From positions 264,464 through 328,463 of the forward strand of contig WELA01003891.1 of the NCBI GenBank assembly GCA_009602735.1: 64,000 nucleotides of DNA, written 5' to 3'. This document shows positions 1 through 11,585 of this stretch, piece after piece. Below the pieces are notes generated by a model. That model was not told where the DNA came from, made no database searches, and saw only the letters and a list, made by a program, of their open reading frames with translations. The first letter of the stretch is position 1; every line of letters starts with the position of its first letter. The DNA comes from Mesotaenium endlicherianum. Lineage: Eukaryota > Streptophyta > Zygnematophyceae > Zygnematales > Mesotaeniaceae. A program made the translations under genes and the position numbers.

Positions 1-914
1 GAACTTGGAAACTAACACAGCACTCACCATTTTATGCGCCTCTTACACGCTTGTGGCGTTCGGCTCGGATTTGCGCTAGGCTCCTAGTAGATTCTATCCT
101 GCAAGGTCTTTATTTCCTACAAGCGAGATCCCTTCTTGGGAACTCCTTAATTCTGAATCTTATATGATACAATGAGAGGGAAATCTTGAAGCGTCGGTAC
201 AAGCGTAGCTTTTCGGCTATCCTGTGGCCTTGGGAACTCCTTCTCCTTCGTGCTTCTTCTTCTCCTCCGCTCCTGCGCTTCTTTTTGCTTCTTGGCAAAA
301 GGTGAGGGCAAGAATGAGGCAGGTTCGTGCAAGGCTCGTGCCTTTCCCAGGCACCACGCATGCCATCCTCTCTTGAGAATGCCAACGCTTAGTCATAACG
401 TTTGGTTTGCATGCCGTTCTTGCTCAAAATCTAGCTTAGTAATCTTCACTTAGCATGCATGCACACCTTGTCACTGTCGCGCATCTCTGCCCGGCTTCTC
501 AGTCAGAGTCACGCTTATGTGGCCTGTGGCTCGTGACGCTCGAGGTGGATGCCCTAGTTGTGGCTGTCACCAAGGGTCCGAGCCGAGGTGGCACACAGCC
601 TCTTATAGCTTCCCTGACGTGGCATTGCCAGGTTGGCTATCTAGTTAGTGTTGCCTTTCGGGCATCCATTGGCATGGACCATCGCTGGTCCCAAGCAATT
701 AGCTTTTCAGCTGACTTGTGTGTCACCCACTCATGGCTGAGTGACAATTTAACCTGTCATAGTCACTCCTTTCAGTGACTTAGACTTTGAGTTATGCCGC
801 TGAATGTGGTGAAATAAGTCTTTTGGTCGGTGAGTCAATGCTAACCTTCCGTACCTGGGCGGCCGTGACTTGTGCTGCGAGTGTGGCGCCGTCAAACGGA
901 TAGTAGTCGCGACC
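1..914 (-). mobile_element. Partial LTR-like dispersed repeat at the window edge
   Basis: This stretch is a diverged copy of 26123-27040 in the same orientation. Shared blocks include the opening gaacttggaaactaa, the block gatcccttcttgggaactcc and the closing block around gacggatagcagtcgcgac. Read on the minus strand the repeat begins TG(G/T)TCGCGACT, which is compatible with an LTR 5' end. It is cut by the window start, so its other end is unseen. The second copy lies just upstream of a minus-strand gag remnant, which supports reading both as LTRs of one older element family. A solo LTR here is possible. No coding capacity is believable within it. Confidence 0.6.
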
Positions 915-1622
915 ACTGTAAACTGCTGTAAACAACACTTTCATCGGGCTGAAATTGAGAATGTACTTCTAGGTACAGTTTCTTACTTATATAAAGTCAA
1001 TCGAGTCGCGTTCGATTTGGCCAGTGTAAATTGGGCCTAAGTGGACTTAACACATGGCTTGTATGTGCATTGTGAAGTCGCGGCAGTTTGAAACATAGTC
1101 CATTTCTCAAAATATTTTAAGACGTTTCCTTCGAATGAGGTACAGCTCGTACAAAAAGTTCCCAGGAGAAAGAATAAAGCTGGAAACAAAAAAATCTCCT
1201 TATTTTTGTTGCTGTTCCTGGCCATTTGATTGGATCGCTGGTCATGTAACAAGTAAGGACCAGTAAGAGGGAGCAAAACATTCGATTTCGGCTGATTTGC
1301 TCGCAGGCTCCTGCCCGTTTTGCACATCGGAAAACTGCCCAAGGATGCGCGAATCTGCGGGCCCTTGACGATTGAGTGCGAACTAACCGGACTAATCTGC
1401 GAGCTGCTGCGAGTGGCTGCGAGAACCAGCAGCGGGGTCATAGCGGGGAAATAGGTGGAGGAATATAGTTCTGTAGTAGGGGCCGAATCACACTGGCGAA
1501 ACCAGGCGAAATCCTCTGTGATGATGGTTCGGAAATCAAGTAGATAAATGTCTAGCATGGTCTCGCAATCGCATTCGAGTTGCATTGACTTGTTGCGGTT
1601 TATCAGAATCTCTCTTTGCAAA
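915..1622 (+). promoter_or_regulatory. Upstream region of the PDI gene
   Basis: About 700 bases lie between the repeat and the PDI start codon. A TATATAA sequence at 988-994 is the only clear core-promoter-like motif. It is about 630 bases from the ATG, so it implies either a long 5' UTR, an unseen 5' UTR intron, or no role in this gene. Small ORFs here look accidental. The PDI promoter is inferred from position only. Confidence 0.35.
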
Positions 1623-4600
1623 ATGGCGAAAGGGTTAATGGTTGTTTTTGCTTTGGCTACAATATGCAGCTTAGCTGTAGTAAAATCAGAATCAGAAGAA
1701 CCTTCAGAAGTGAAGGCTCTTGATCCCAGTGACTTCGAAGAATTTGTCGGAAAAGACAAGGGAGCACTTGTGGAGTTTTACGCGCCCTGGTAGGTTCTCA
1801 CTGTATTATTTTCCGGTCTCTCTACAGGAAGGATCTAAATGTGCCCAGAGTTGTTGATAGGTGAAAATTGTATCGAAGTTTAGATACCTCTTTGTCATCA
1901 AGGTGGAGTACGTATGGTGTATAATGTATTGACAACGTCTTTATTGGCAAAATCATTGACGCTTTTAGGTGTGGACACTGCAAAAAGCTAGCACCTGAGT
2001 ATGAGAAGTTAGCGTCAGCATTCAAGAGGAACAAGAACGCCCTCATAGCGAAGGTACAGTTATACTTCAGTAAACTCCAGCTTACTTACTGCTTCCAGCC
2101 AGTTGTTGCGATGGCAGAAATGTGGCTTGTCATGTACAATCATTGTTTGGCCCCACTCAGTTTCTTTATTTTAAACGCTGGTTTATGTATTATGAAGTAG
2201 GTGCTTTAGCAACTCTAAACTATAATAATTTGTTCGTTCTTCCATGGCTTCAGGTGGACTGTGACCAGCATAAGGACTTGTGCGGAGAATATGGTGTTAG
2301 TGGTTATCCAACCATTAAATGGTTTCCAAAGGGTTCTTTGAAGCCAGAGGCGTAAGTTTGCTGTTAATTTCTTGTCAAGTTCCTAATTTTTGTCTGATTG
2401 TGTTCCAACTTATTCATTTGCAGGGAGCTAAGACTTGCTTTCTTTGCAGTAGCTTGGTGACCTGGCCTATATCTTGTAGTTTGATGTTTGCGTACTTTGT
2501 GCTAGCAAATTTGAAGGAGCGGAGTCAGAGAAGAAGACAGCTTGTAGCTTATAGCTCTACCACATGGTGGAGATTGAGACTGAGAGAAGCATTTGACGTT
2601 CATTTTGCAGTTACTCAGGGGGGAGAACTGCTGATGCACTACTTGAGTTCGTCAACAAACAGACTGGTATCTTTTCTTCTCGGTTATCTTGAAGTTTATG
2701 CCGCCGGTACTTAGAGAGGGTGTTCGTGTAAGCTGTATTCTGAGTCCTCTGCTCCTGTTTGACCATTATCAACTGAACAAAGGAGGAAGTTGTTCTTCAG
2801 CTGTGTCTCTCGAGCAGCTGCAGCTGTGAAGGCCTTAAGTGGTCAAAACCCCCCTTCTTTTGTCTTGTACTCGCGTTTCAGGTTCAAAAGCTGCCTTTGC
2901 AGTGGCACCCTCTGACGTGGTGATCCTTACCCCCCAGAACTTTGACGAGGTTGTGTTGGACAAGTCGAAGAACGTCCTTGCCGAATTCTATGCCCCATGG
3001 TGAGCAGATTAAAAGTCTTGCAGCAGTCCACCAACCAGGCCCTCCTTTTTGTCTTTACAAGTTGTTTCTTACAGAAAGGTGTCAACATGGATGTAGCTGA
3101 ACGTGAGTGAGTGGAATTTGGACATATATGGTGCACCTTTTTGCCCCTATGAGGTTGGTGATGAGGGACTAGTATACAGGGGCAGCATCGTTGGATTAAT
3201 CCGAGGTATCTATGCACTGCACATTACAATGAGGATTTACTAAAACGTGGCAGTAGCCTGTAACGAATGTATGTATAGTTGCCCTGGCGCACTGCCTTAT
3301 ATTTTTTGCTGGTGCGGGCTTTTGTGGGCAGGTGTGGACATTGCAAGAGTCTAGAGCCTGTAAGTTGACCACTTATTTTCCTTGCCAACTTTTAATGTCA
3401 TAGTTTAGCTAGTAACATGGTGGGATCATGGAGTAGCACCCAAGACGTGCTCTTATCAGGTGCAACACCTTTGTTCTTTACATTTTTTCATTGTCTGCTG
3501 TCAATTTAGGTATACGAAAAGCTTGCGACTGCTTTCAAGGGAGACAAGGATGTTGTTATTGCCAAATTGGACGCTGATGCACACAAGGATTTGGCTGGGA
3601 GGTAAACTCGAGGACATACTTATTGCACTTGTTGATAGGGTGCTTAGTAGCATAGTGCATGCACAATGACAATCATTTGACATGCATGTTGGCTTTCGAT
3701 ACTTTTAGTGGTCAAAGTAGGATGATGCCTACTCATTGTGTAGCAATAAGTGTGCGATGAGCCTCCAGCAACGTGCTAGAAGTGTCGAGACGTACTGTGT
3801 GGGAGTCGTGGACCTTGTATTGCTTGAACTCTGAACTTGGGGCATATAGTATAGGTGAATGGCAAGAGAATTATTAGTGCGACAAGTAGGCATACACAAT
3901 GGATGCAAAGGCAGCACTATATTCTCAGTGATGTAGGCCCTTAAATGTAGGCCCTTAAATGTGTTGTGCATGGTGATGGGGCAATGTGCATGATTCATAA
4001 GAAACTGCTGTGTATGGGGGACTGCTGCTCTTTGTTGACTGGGTGCAACTAGGTAGCGTGCAACAAGTAAAGTGAACACTTCAGATTGGAGGCATAGCAA
4101 GACCCTGACCTATTTTAGTTTGATAGTGCTGTATGATGGCATGCCATGTTTGAGGCATGGCTTCAGACATTTGACGAAGTCTGTCTGAAAAGTGTTATGC
4201 TTGGTTCCAGCTTTATTAAAGTTAACCCCATGTTTAACTTTCTAGTTGAAGTCTTCAGTTGTCTCGTCAAGTTTCATTGGTCCGTTTCTTTCCTTGGTCA
4301 GTCGTTAAATATCCTATCTGATTGGAAAATTCATTTTTTTGTGTTCAGGTTTGGTGTTGCGGGCTTTCCCACAATCAAGTACTTTTCTAAGGTGGACAAG
4401 GAGGAAGGAGAGAATTATGAGGGGGGGCGCACTTTGGATGACATGGTAAAATATATCAATCAGAAGGCTGGCAAGTTCCGCTCAGCTGATGGCACCTTGA
4501 ATAAGAAGGCGGGCAAAATTTCCGAGCTTGATGCATTGGCAGGGAAATATGTGGCAGCTTCAGCTGAGGAGCGTGCCAGTATTATTAAGGAGGCTGAAAC

Positions 4601-5473
4601 TGCAGCGGGTGCTGTTGATGAGACCAGGACCAAGTACGTCGTTGTCCTTCCTCTCCCTCTGGTGTGCTCTTTCTGGTAGCTTGTTGCAGTGCTCTTGTTT
4701 TCTATGCTGGGGTGCGAAACTGAACAATGTCATATGCTGATTGTGGTTGGCAAGTTGGGCAGCTGATGTATTCCTGGACATAATTTGGCCTGTAGCAACA
4801 ATCGTGCTTCACTATCTACCATGCATGTTTCAGCTCCATCACAAAGTTTTATGACTTGCAACATTTGGGCAAAGATTCCACTTGAGCTTTTAGCATAGAA
4901 GTGGTCCTGAATGCTCTTTGCCCGTCTGTTGTTTGTAGAAATGCTGGACAGTATTTGAAGGTGATGAAGAACATCAATGAGAAGAGCAATGAGTACCCAG
5001 AGAAGGAGGTAGCTCGCCTGGAACGCATGCTCTCTGGGGTAAGGTTCCTGTCTCTTTTGATATTAGACGTTGGTTCACTTTTTGCTTTCCTGGAATTGAC
5101 AATTTTGTGAAATTTCGGAGTAAGGAGGTGAGCAGTTGGCTGTGAGCAGTCGGCTGTGACAATAGTGAACGATGTTGATAGCTGGTGGCTTTGACAAGTC
5201 TGGATGTATTGTCCTCAGGTGGTGGACATTACTGTAATGAGAAGTCATCTATAAAATCTAAGATGCTGTTGACCTTCTGTTGTGCAGTCTCTGAGCGCTG
5301 CTAAGATTGATGAGTTCACTGTGAGACGGAACATTGTCAAGTCATTTATTCCCATGACACCTGAAGAGTTGGCGGAGGAAGCTGCAGCTGCGGCAGCTGA
5401 GGCAGCTGAGGGAGCTGACGGAGAGGATGAAGCCGAAGATGGAGAAGCAGCTGAGGATATAGCTGATGAGTAG
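1623..5473 (+). CDS. PDIL2: Protein disulfide isomerase, plant PDIL2 / ERp38 type (a-a'-D domains)
   Basis: ER-lumen thiol oxidoreductase that forms and rearranges disulfides in secretory proteins. Ten exons with GT-AG borders and consistent phases: 1623-1789, 1969-2053, 2254-2351, 2611-2666, 2882-2999, 3332-3359, 3510-3601, 4349-4633, 4939-5038, 5288-5473, giving 404 residues. Order: signal peptide (about 1-22), thioredoxin domain with WCGHC at 56-60, second thioredoxin domain with WCGHC at 175-179, both with the cis-proline GYPTIK/GFPTIK block, then an ERp29-like helical D domain (about 270-365). The C-terminus is an acidic Ala/Glu/Asp tail ending ADE, with no KDEL/HDEL retrieval signal. 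Both active sites are split by an intron inside the Trp codon, and exon 6 is only 28 bases. The ATG at 1623 is chosen because it directly precedes the signal peptide; an in-frame upstream extension lacks one. Both catalytic motifs are intact. Confidence 0.95.
3931..3958. repeat. 14-base direct tandem duplication in PDI intron 7
   Basis: The unit atgtaggcccttaa occurs twice back to back inside the 3602-4348 intron. It looks like a simple slippage duplication with no evident function. Confidence 0.7.
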
Positions 5474-6372
5474 CCGTTGTGTGGTTTATTGTTAAGGACG
5501 ATAGTTTGGTGAGATTGGTCTGACTTTACCTTCATAGCTTCTTCTAATGAGTTGGCCCAAAAGCAAGAAGGATGTGATGCAGATTGTCATGAGTGACTTT
5601 TATTTGACTACACCATTATCAAGTTGTAAGGATACTCGTTGTTGGCGGCTATCGCGATGATGGAACTTTTTAACCTGTAATAGCAGTGAGTCACTTCCTC
5701 CTGGTGGCATTACTTATGAAGAAACATGAATCGTGTAGAGAGGTTATCTGTTACCATTTTCGCAACATGTGTTTGTTCCTCGTTTACACAGATTGGTTTA
5801 GAGCTTGCTTCCTAATCTCTAAGAGTGTGTGGTCACGTGTTCACTTGCCCCAGTTTTATCTACTAGTGTGAATAGTTGATGGTCTATTGACATAACTAAT
5901 CTGGGCATGCAAAAGTGCACCCTCACTACTTCGCAATAAATCGCAAAAAGTACTAGCCTCAAGTAGAAGGCTCAAGATCATCATTAGTTCAGCCTTCAAG
6001 GACAAAAATGTCGACTAAGAGTTCATATGTGTGTCTTGACGTGGAAACTACCTATGTCAAATACTTTGAAGGTTCGCGACACGAGCTGTTACAAAGGTTG
6101 ACTATGTGTGAACATTGTTGAACTCACACGCTTCAGAAGTTCCGCTCGAAACTTCAAAACCTATACGCTTTCGTACAGTGCACTTTTGCAGCCATTGCAG
6201 CGGGAAGTAACTGCTCCACGTAACGTATAAACCAGGAAAACGGCAAGAAATTTGGGGTCAGAATGTTGTAAGCTCGCCATTAATCGATGCTTGTCGCTTT
6301 ATGTAAGTCATACAGCGACGCCTAATTGTGTACCACAACAAGGACACAAACGTTTTCAACAGTTTGCACACA
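5474..6372. other. Intergenic region downstream of PDI
   Basis: Contains the presumed PDI 3' UTR just after the stop codon, then AT-rich sequence without a convincing ORF, repeat or RNA gene. Short open frames here lack recognisable domains. Confidence 0.5.
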
Positions 6373-6756
6373 ATGGTCGAGAGAGGAGAAATGAGCCGGG
6401 CTGCAAACCAGAGTCGATTGCCTCCAGAGGAGAAGCCCAATGTAGCAGACAAGGCTGACATTGCTAGCACGCTGGCCAGGGTCGAAGGAGCAAGGCTGCA
6501 TGGTAGATTCTTGAGCAATTACAAGAAGACCCAGGCTGACACGAGCAAAACGAATGCCGCCGAACTTCGAGCATCCCAACACGCTTTGCAAGTCGCCAAT
6601 CTACAAGAAGCGATGAGCTTGCTAGCTAAGGCAGAAGTAGCTAGGGCTGTCGACGGGGATGAGACAAGCTCGGATCTCACACACCACCTCAAGCGACTTA
6701 AGCTTAAGAGCGATATTGCAGGTTTGGGCAAGCTGTTTGAGGGAGATTGTGCTTAG
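6373..6756 (+). CDS. Hypothetical small helical protein
   Basis: An open frame of 127 residues from the first ATG (the frame is open a further 45 bases upstream without another ATG). I do not recognise it. The predicted protein is Ala/Leu/Lys/Glu-rich and should be mostly alpha-helical, with a charged stretch LKRLKLKSD near the C-terminus, and no signal peptide or membrane segment. It lies between the PDI gene and a decayed retroelement, so it could be a small gene, a gene fragment or the gag-like 5' part of that element. Plausible composition is the only support for coding. Confidence 0.3.
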   Translation: MVERGEMSRAANQSRLPPEEKPNVADKADIASTLARVEGARLHGRFLSNYKKTQADTSKTNAAELRASQHALQVANLQEAMSLLAKAEVARAVDGDETSSDLTHHLKRLKLKSDIAGLGKLFEGDCA

Positions 6757-7829
6757 ATGAAGGTGATGAATGACCTGGATGAAGTTTGCAAAAACGCCCA
6801 AGACGCTCTGGACAAGGTGACGTCGACGCGGCACAGAACAAGCAGGTTAGACTTTGATGACTTTTGGCAGGAGCAAATAATCTCCGTATGCATCAAAATT
6901 TAATGCGTGAGGCCCTAGGGTGTTCAGAAGCGATATCTCTTGCTGGACCGTGTATTGGTATGCCTAAGAGACAAAGGAACAGTGATGAATGTGCGTTAAG
7001 TTTTGGGGTCTTACTCTACATGGCCGACACCTGCGTTGCGCAGGTGCCTACAATGGTGTGTTCAGACTGAGATGATGGTTCATGTGTCTTACGACATACC
7101 GGTTATGGTGTTGGCATGTGGGTAATAGGTGCCACGCGTTAAGACATTGGATGTGTATCAGCAGTTGTAGGCAATGCAGGTCTGGTCGGTCACCAGGCTT
7201 TGCTGCAATAAGGTCTATAGTGTACATGTGGCCTTCTGGCCAAAATTGGGGCAAATAATTTGTATATTCATATCCAGGAGTTTGTACTAATGTCACGTAA
7301 AGAGCTTGGGCATGCATCAGCGGCATAAGCAATACAAGTCAAGTAATCAAGTTTTGTTACAATGAATTCTATGATACACATGGCTTTATAGCAAAAAGAG
7401 AGGCCAATGTTAAATATTTTTACTTAGAATTTTGTACCAATCAAAGTGAGCACCTCAAGAATGAAAATTGGTTAGAGAACAGGTGAGGCCCAAAAGATCA
7501 CTGATAGCACACTAGATGGATGTTCTTAAAGTAATACATACAAGAGCTTAAGCTGTGACTTTGCTCACTTGTGAAGTTTTTCAAGTGCTTAGGAACCGGC
7601 CTAGGAGAGGCCATTTTGCTCTTCACAAGAGAGACAAGTGGTCCTACAACACGATATAAAACCGTCAACTTTATTGATAATTCTGCCCTATAACTTGCCA
7701 TTAAGGACTTGTAAAAGACGCCCCACTAGCAGCATCTCTAGAGCTTTTACTCTTGAATTGACATTTTGACGCATATTCGATATATGGGATCACTCTTGGA
7801 GGTGGTGTCTCTCGATCGCAGCTAAAAAA
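6757..7829. other. AT-rich intergenic sequence
   Basis: The frame just after 6756 opens again for about 40 codons (MKVMNDLDEV...), possibly a continuation of the preceding ORF after a stop. The rest shows no recognisable gene. The segment up to 7829 may be eroded upstream pol of the element whose integrase remnant follows, but I could not identify reverse transcriptase motifs. Confidence 0.35.
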
Positions 7830-8180
7830 AGGGTAGGGACTGCGCGGAAGCATTCATCAATCATGTGATTTTGCAGCATGGAGCACCATCAAAAGTGCTG
7901 ACAAATCAAGGGTTTGAATTTTAGAGAGCAATTCAGCACTTGTTAATTAGGTGTCTCATCGACCACCGCACTACATTCATATACCATTCATAAGGAGACG
8001 ATCTGGCGTAAAGGGTGCAAAGCATCAAGTTGGCCCTATGAAAGTATTGCCTGAAAAATGACAAGCAAAATTGAAATATAGCCTTGCCATGGCTAAGTAT
8101 GCGCTATTGCTTCAGCAAGCAAGCCGCTTTGGCAAATTACTTGCCTTTGGGCTCCCGACCATAGAATTACAGAGGTGAGG
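7830..8180 (+). pseudogene. Integrase remnant of a decayed Gypsy-like LTR element
   Basis: Translation in one frame gives an integrase-core signature: HVILQHGAPSKVLTNQGFEF (7891-7950), where the family norm is H-G-x-P-x-x-x-(x)T-D-x-G-x-E-F. The second catalytic Asp is replaced by Asn. The frame then hits a stop and continues with LLIRCLIDHRTT, the Leu-Ile-Asp-His-Arg block seen before the H-P-Q-x-(D/N)-G-L-A-E motif. A further degraded stretch (GDDLA...VQSIKLAL) matches the block around the catalytic Glu. Several stops and frameshifts show it is long dead. The same element probably supplied the PHD remnant at about 9.3 kb. Confidence 0.7.
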
Positions 8181-9304
8181 GCACACAATCTAGAAAAACC
8201 AAATGTACATTTTCCCGCAGGGCCCTCTGCAGTTCTATGCCGCCCTGCCCAAAGGGCAAGAAACCTTTGATATAATATGATCGGGAGGGCTCGCATAGGG
8301 CAGAAGTGGGGGGACATTCTTTAATTCTGATACCCCAAAATGTAGATTTCCGGGGGCCGGGCGGCAAAGTCAAAAAATGTCTACTTTGTTCTCGCCCGGC
8401 TCTAGATTTGCCTTGGGAAGAGGTGAGAGGGGAAGCCATTTTGTATGCATAGTTAAGACATTCATTTGCTGACTTACACTTGAGATTATGTTGGAAGAAG
8501 CCTAATGGTGCCCATGAGCATTAAGCTGGATGTTGAACAGGTGAAGAACCTGGACAGCCCTAAAGGGCTGCTAAAAGTGATGATATGTGGAATGGCGTAA
8601 TTTGAGCCCTAGTTTTAGAATACGAATACGGCCTGTACGTATGGGATAACTATGATGAAGTATATATGGGTGAGCCATATTTGTACGTAAAATACGCCAA
8701 AATACGCCAAGTGTGTGAACTTAGTAGAAAGTTTTTGCGGCTGTAACTTTTGGAAATTTTGGAAACTGTAAATTTTGTCGATTGCATTAGGTGGAGAATG
8801 ACGAGCGCGTCAAGAATAGATGGTCAAAAGAAAATTTATGTCAACCATCCGGGAGAATCTTATTTTGGTATTAATTAAAAAAATTGGCTATCGTTTTTTA
8901 ATGATTTATTTTTATACGTATACGTATACGATACCAAGTATCAGTACGGCAAGTTAGGCCGATACGCACGTATTTTTTAAATTAGGGTTTGAGCATATGA
9001 TGCCAGTTGCTTGGGACAACCTAAAGATTGCATAAAAGCAAGACACGCAACACTAAGTTACGACTAATGATGGTAGTTACACATTGTAGATGGTGCTTGA
9101 GTTTTGAAAGTGGCAAACTAAGACCACTATCAACACCAGCTCGGGTGCAGATAACTTGCGACTCAAGCGTGCATGTGAAAATAGTGTGCTGGAACTGGAA
9201 GGTTGAGAGGGCATAACCATCCGAGATCATGTACAATCTTCATGCCACTTGCCTAACATTCATCCCACTATTCAAGATGAGCCAAAGGAGTTGGTGCCAG
9301 CTAC
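8181..9304. other. Eroded retroelement interior with an AT-rich palindromic segment
   Basis: Between the integrase and PHD remnants the sequence is non-coding. It includes a GC-richer 8181-8450 insert-like stretch. A segment at about 8610-8990 is rich in TACG/CGTA motifs, with alternating TATACG near 8918-8932. No terminal inverted repeats or target duplications could be paired by eye. Confidence 0.4.
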
Positions 9305-9520
9305 GCCCTGTGTCAGCTGCAGAGAGCTAGATAATGAGAAGGCTATGGTGACTTGTGACAAGTGCAATGCTGATGGCATAAGTTTTGCATTGGCGATGGA
9401 GAAGTAATGCCAAGAAGGTGAGAATGTCCTGAGTGTGTCAAAGTTCCTGGCAAAAGCCGAGCTGCAAAGCGAAATAACTTCTAGCTGCGAAGCGAGACTC
9501 TCTAATTGAAGGGAGGGGAA
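9305..9520 (+). pseudogene. PHD-finger remnant at the 3' end of a decayed LTR element
   Basis: Reading across one frameshift, the translation shows CVSC, then MVTCDKCNA, then HKFCIGDGE, then CPECV. This matches the C4HC3 spacing of a PHD zinc finger (C-x2-C ... C-D-x-C ... H-x2-C ... C-x2-C). It is followed by a basic stretch (KSRAAKRNN) and a purine-rich tract gaagggaggggaa that resembles a polypurine tract. Stops and the frameshift make it a pseudogene. Some plant and algal Gypsy-like elements end their polyprotein with a PHD finger, which fits the integrase remnant upstream. A host PHD gene fragment is the alternative. Confidence 0.55.
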
Positions 9521-11135
9521 TAATGTAACTTCAAGGCAATCAATTCTTTTTGTAATTAAAGGCTTGGGAAGGAACTGTTAGAAGAGAACACTCTAAAAAA
9601 TCCTCTGGTCGATTTTGCGTCAGGAAATTGATCTCTCGAAAGTTGACATGATTTGAGAGACGACTTTGAGAACCGAATTCCATAGAATTTACACCCCGAG
9701 AATGGTCGATGGGTGGTTTGCAATTTTTCCATCTTTTCGAAGGATGGCGTGGGATGGCCCTGGCAAACTCTTCGCTGAAATGTCGCGAAAGGATGGAAAA
9801 CACAAAGGCGGTCATTGCGACATTTTCCACCTCGAGAAGTGGTGGAAAGGTGTTTTGAGACCCCACCCTCTCAAAAAGTTGCGCATCACTCTGGTATCAC
9901 TCCTCCATCCTCTCTAAATCGCAAGATTAAGCCACTCACGACTCGACTCAAGTTCAATTGTGATAGTCATGAGTTGAGTTAGTGCAGCAATCTGCATCGA
10001 CGGCGTTCCTTTGGTCAAGGCCAACCTCTAACCCATCAAATGACCAACTTCGATAAGGATTGCCTGAACCTAACAACCATAGACAGCCGCAAGCATGTTT
10101 GTCCTTTAAGGTTTGTTTAGTTTGTTTCACAAAATTGAAATAGTTTGTTAATATTATGCAACGTATCAGAGACCCCGACTCTGTGACCCGCAATGACAAG
10201 TTATCTTTCTGCATTACGTTGCAAAGTGACTTCAAGCTTGTGGCGTCCTCATTTGTGATGACTTTCATTTCGAGTGGCAATTGCAACCCAGTCCTGCACG
10301 TGTAGACTAACATTAATAGTGTACAATAACTTGAGCTTGCCTCATTCCCTTTATGGGGGCTTGCGGTCCCCCTGTTGACACAGCAGAGACTGCCAGGTGG
10401 GAGATTGGACGCTTGCAAACGATTGAGAGTCACCAGGTGTAAGCTTTGGGCGGGTTAGAAGGACAGCAAGATACCGGGCTTGGGACTACTCTTGTGCTCT
10501 GGTCTTGTGCCAAGCCCCACATTGTGATAACACGCGCAGTGGGGGAAGAGGGGGGAGGGNCACCCAGCCACCTGGCTTGACACGTGAAGAGAGGCAGGGC
10601 TGACCCCTTCCTACTACCATCCCCCCCCCGCCCTTGCTCCCATGCTGCTCCCTGACGTGGGGCTAGCGGCAGCTCCTATCTTGTCTGCTGGTTCCCGTGT
10701 TGTCGTATCAAAATGTCTTGGGGAGGGGAAGAAGGGGAAGAGGGGGAAGAGGGGGCTTGGGGGAGGGGGGGGAGGGGGTGTGCAAGTGAAACTTGGTGGT
10801 GGTTGTGTGCGGGAGACTCCTTCAGGCGAGGCACCATGGGCGTGGGCAAGAGCGCGGCGTCTCTCCGCCTCCGCTTGACAAGTTGCGGAGGAGGAACTGC
10901 ATTTGGGCAAGGCCGCTGCTATCGCTGTAACATACGGCTGTTGTAGCTGCTGCTGCAGGAGTACCAACAATGACAGCGGCAGGGGCAGGGGCAAGCGGCA
11001 GAGTGGGTGGGTGGAGGAGTCACGGGGCACTAGTAGGAGGAGGCCCAGCAGGTCCATAAGCGGGTGAGGCGGGCGTGGTGTGATTGACGTGTGATGGGAA
11101 CACGCACCTGTGACAAGGCAGCCCCCCCCCTCCCC
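9521..11135. other. Intergenic sequence with a GC-rich island and a contig join
   Basis: AT-rich sequence to about 10440 has no identifiable gene. From about 10500 to 11135 the base composition jumps to strongly G/C-rich, with runs of G and C and purine-rich GGGGAAGAGG repeats, and a single N at 10560. Short GC-rich open frames here look like compositional artefacts. Copy 1 of the chromovirus begins abruptly at 11136. Confidence 0.45.
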
Positions 11136-11579
11136 GTCCCCCCTATTCTACTCCATTGCATGATTGCAGGTAGGAAGGTGAGGGCATTTGTTGACGGAGG
11201 GGCGTCACATACTTTAATCCATAAGGACTTAGTTAGGCGGCTAAGGCTGCCTACTGTCACCCAAGGGAATAGAAAAATATACCTAGGAGATGCCTCAAGT
11301 ATCCCGGGAGGAGTTATAACCAAGCCTATTGAGGTCCAGTTAGGTTCTGGCATTGCAGTTCTAACTGAAACGCTTACATTTGAGGTACTCAACACTGGCT
11401 TTTATGATCTCGCGCTAGGCAGGTCCTGGCTTAACAGTTATCAAGCTGAAGTGTGTTGGAGCAGAGGTACAGTTAAAGTGAGAGGAGCCAGTGATGGGCA
11501 GACTAACTTGGCACCCACCAGTGCTCTTCCTCTTGTCCTGTATAAATGGCAAATGAAGGAAAAGAAGAGGCTTCCATAA
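11136..11579 (+). pseudogene. Retropepsin-like protease of chromovirus copy 1
   Basis: Aspartic protease domain of a Ty3/Gypsy polyprotein, which would process Gag-Pol. The active-site block reads AFVDGGASHTLIH with the catalytic Asp codon at 11193-11195. The usual DSG/DTG is DGG here, and copy 2 has the same. A second conserved block (LGRSWL) lies near 11418. The frame ends at TAA 11577-11579 instead of reading into RT, and the upstream half is missing. Confidence 0.8.
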
Positions 11580-11585
11580 GGATGC

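Noticed and set aside
10713-10946. Open frame with a P-loop-like string GTMGVGKS
   Set aside because: It matches the Walker A pattern by chance inside a G-rich island. There is no surrounding NTPase fold, and the frame is low-complexity Gly/Glu.
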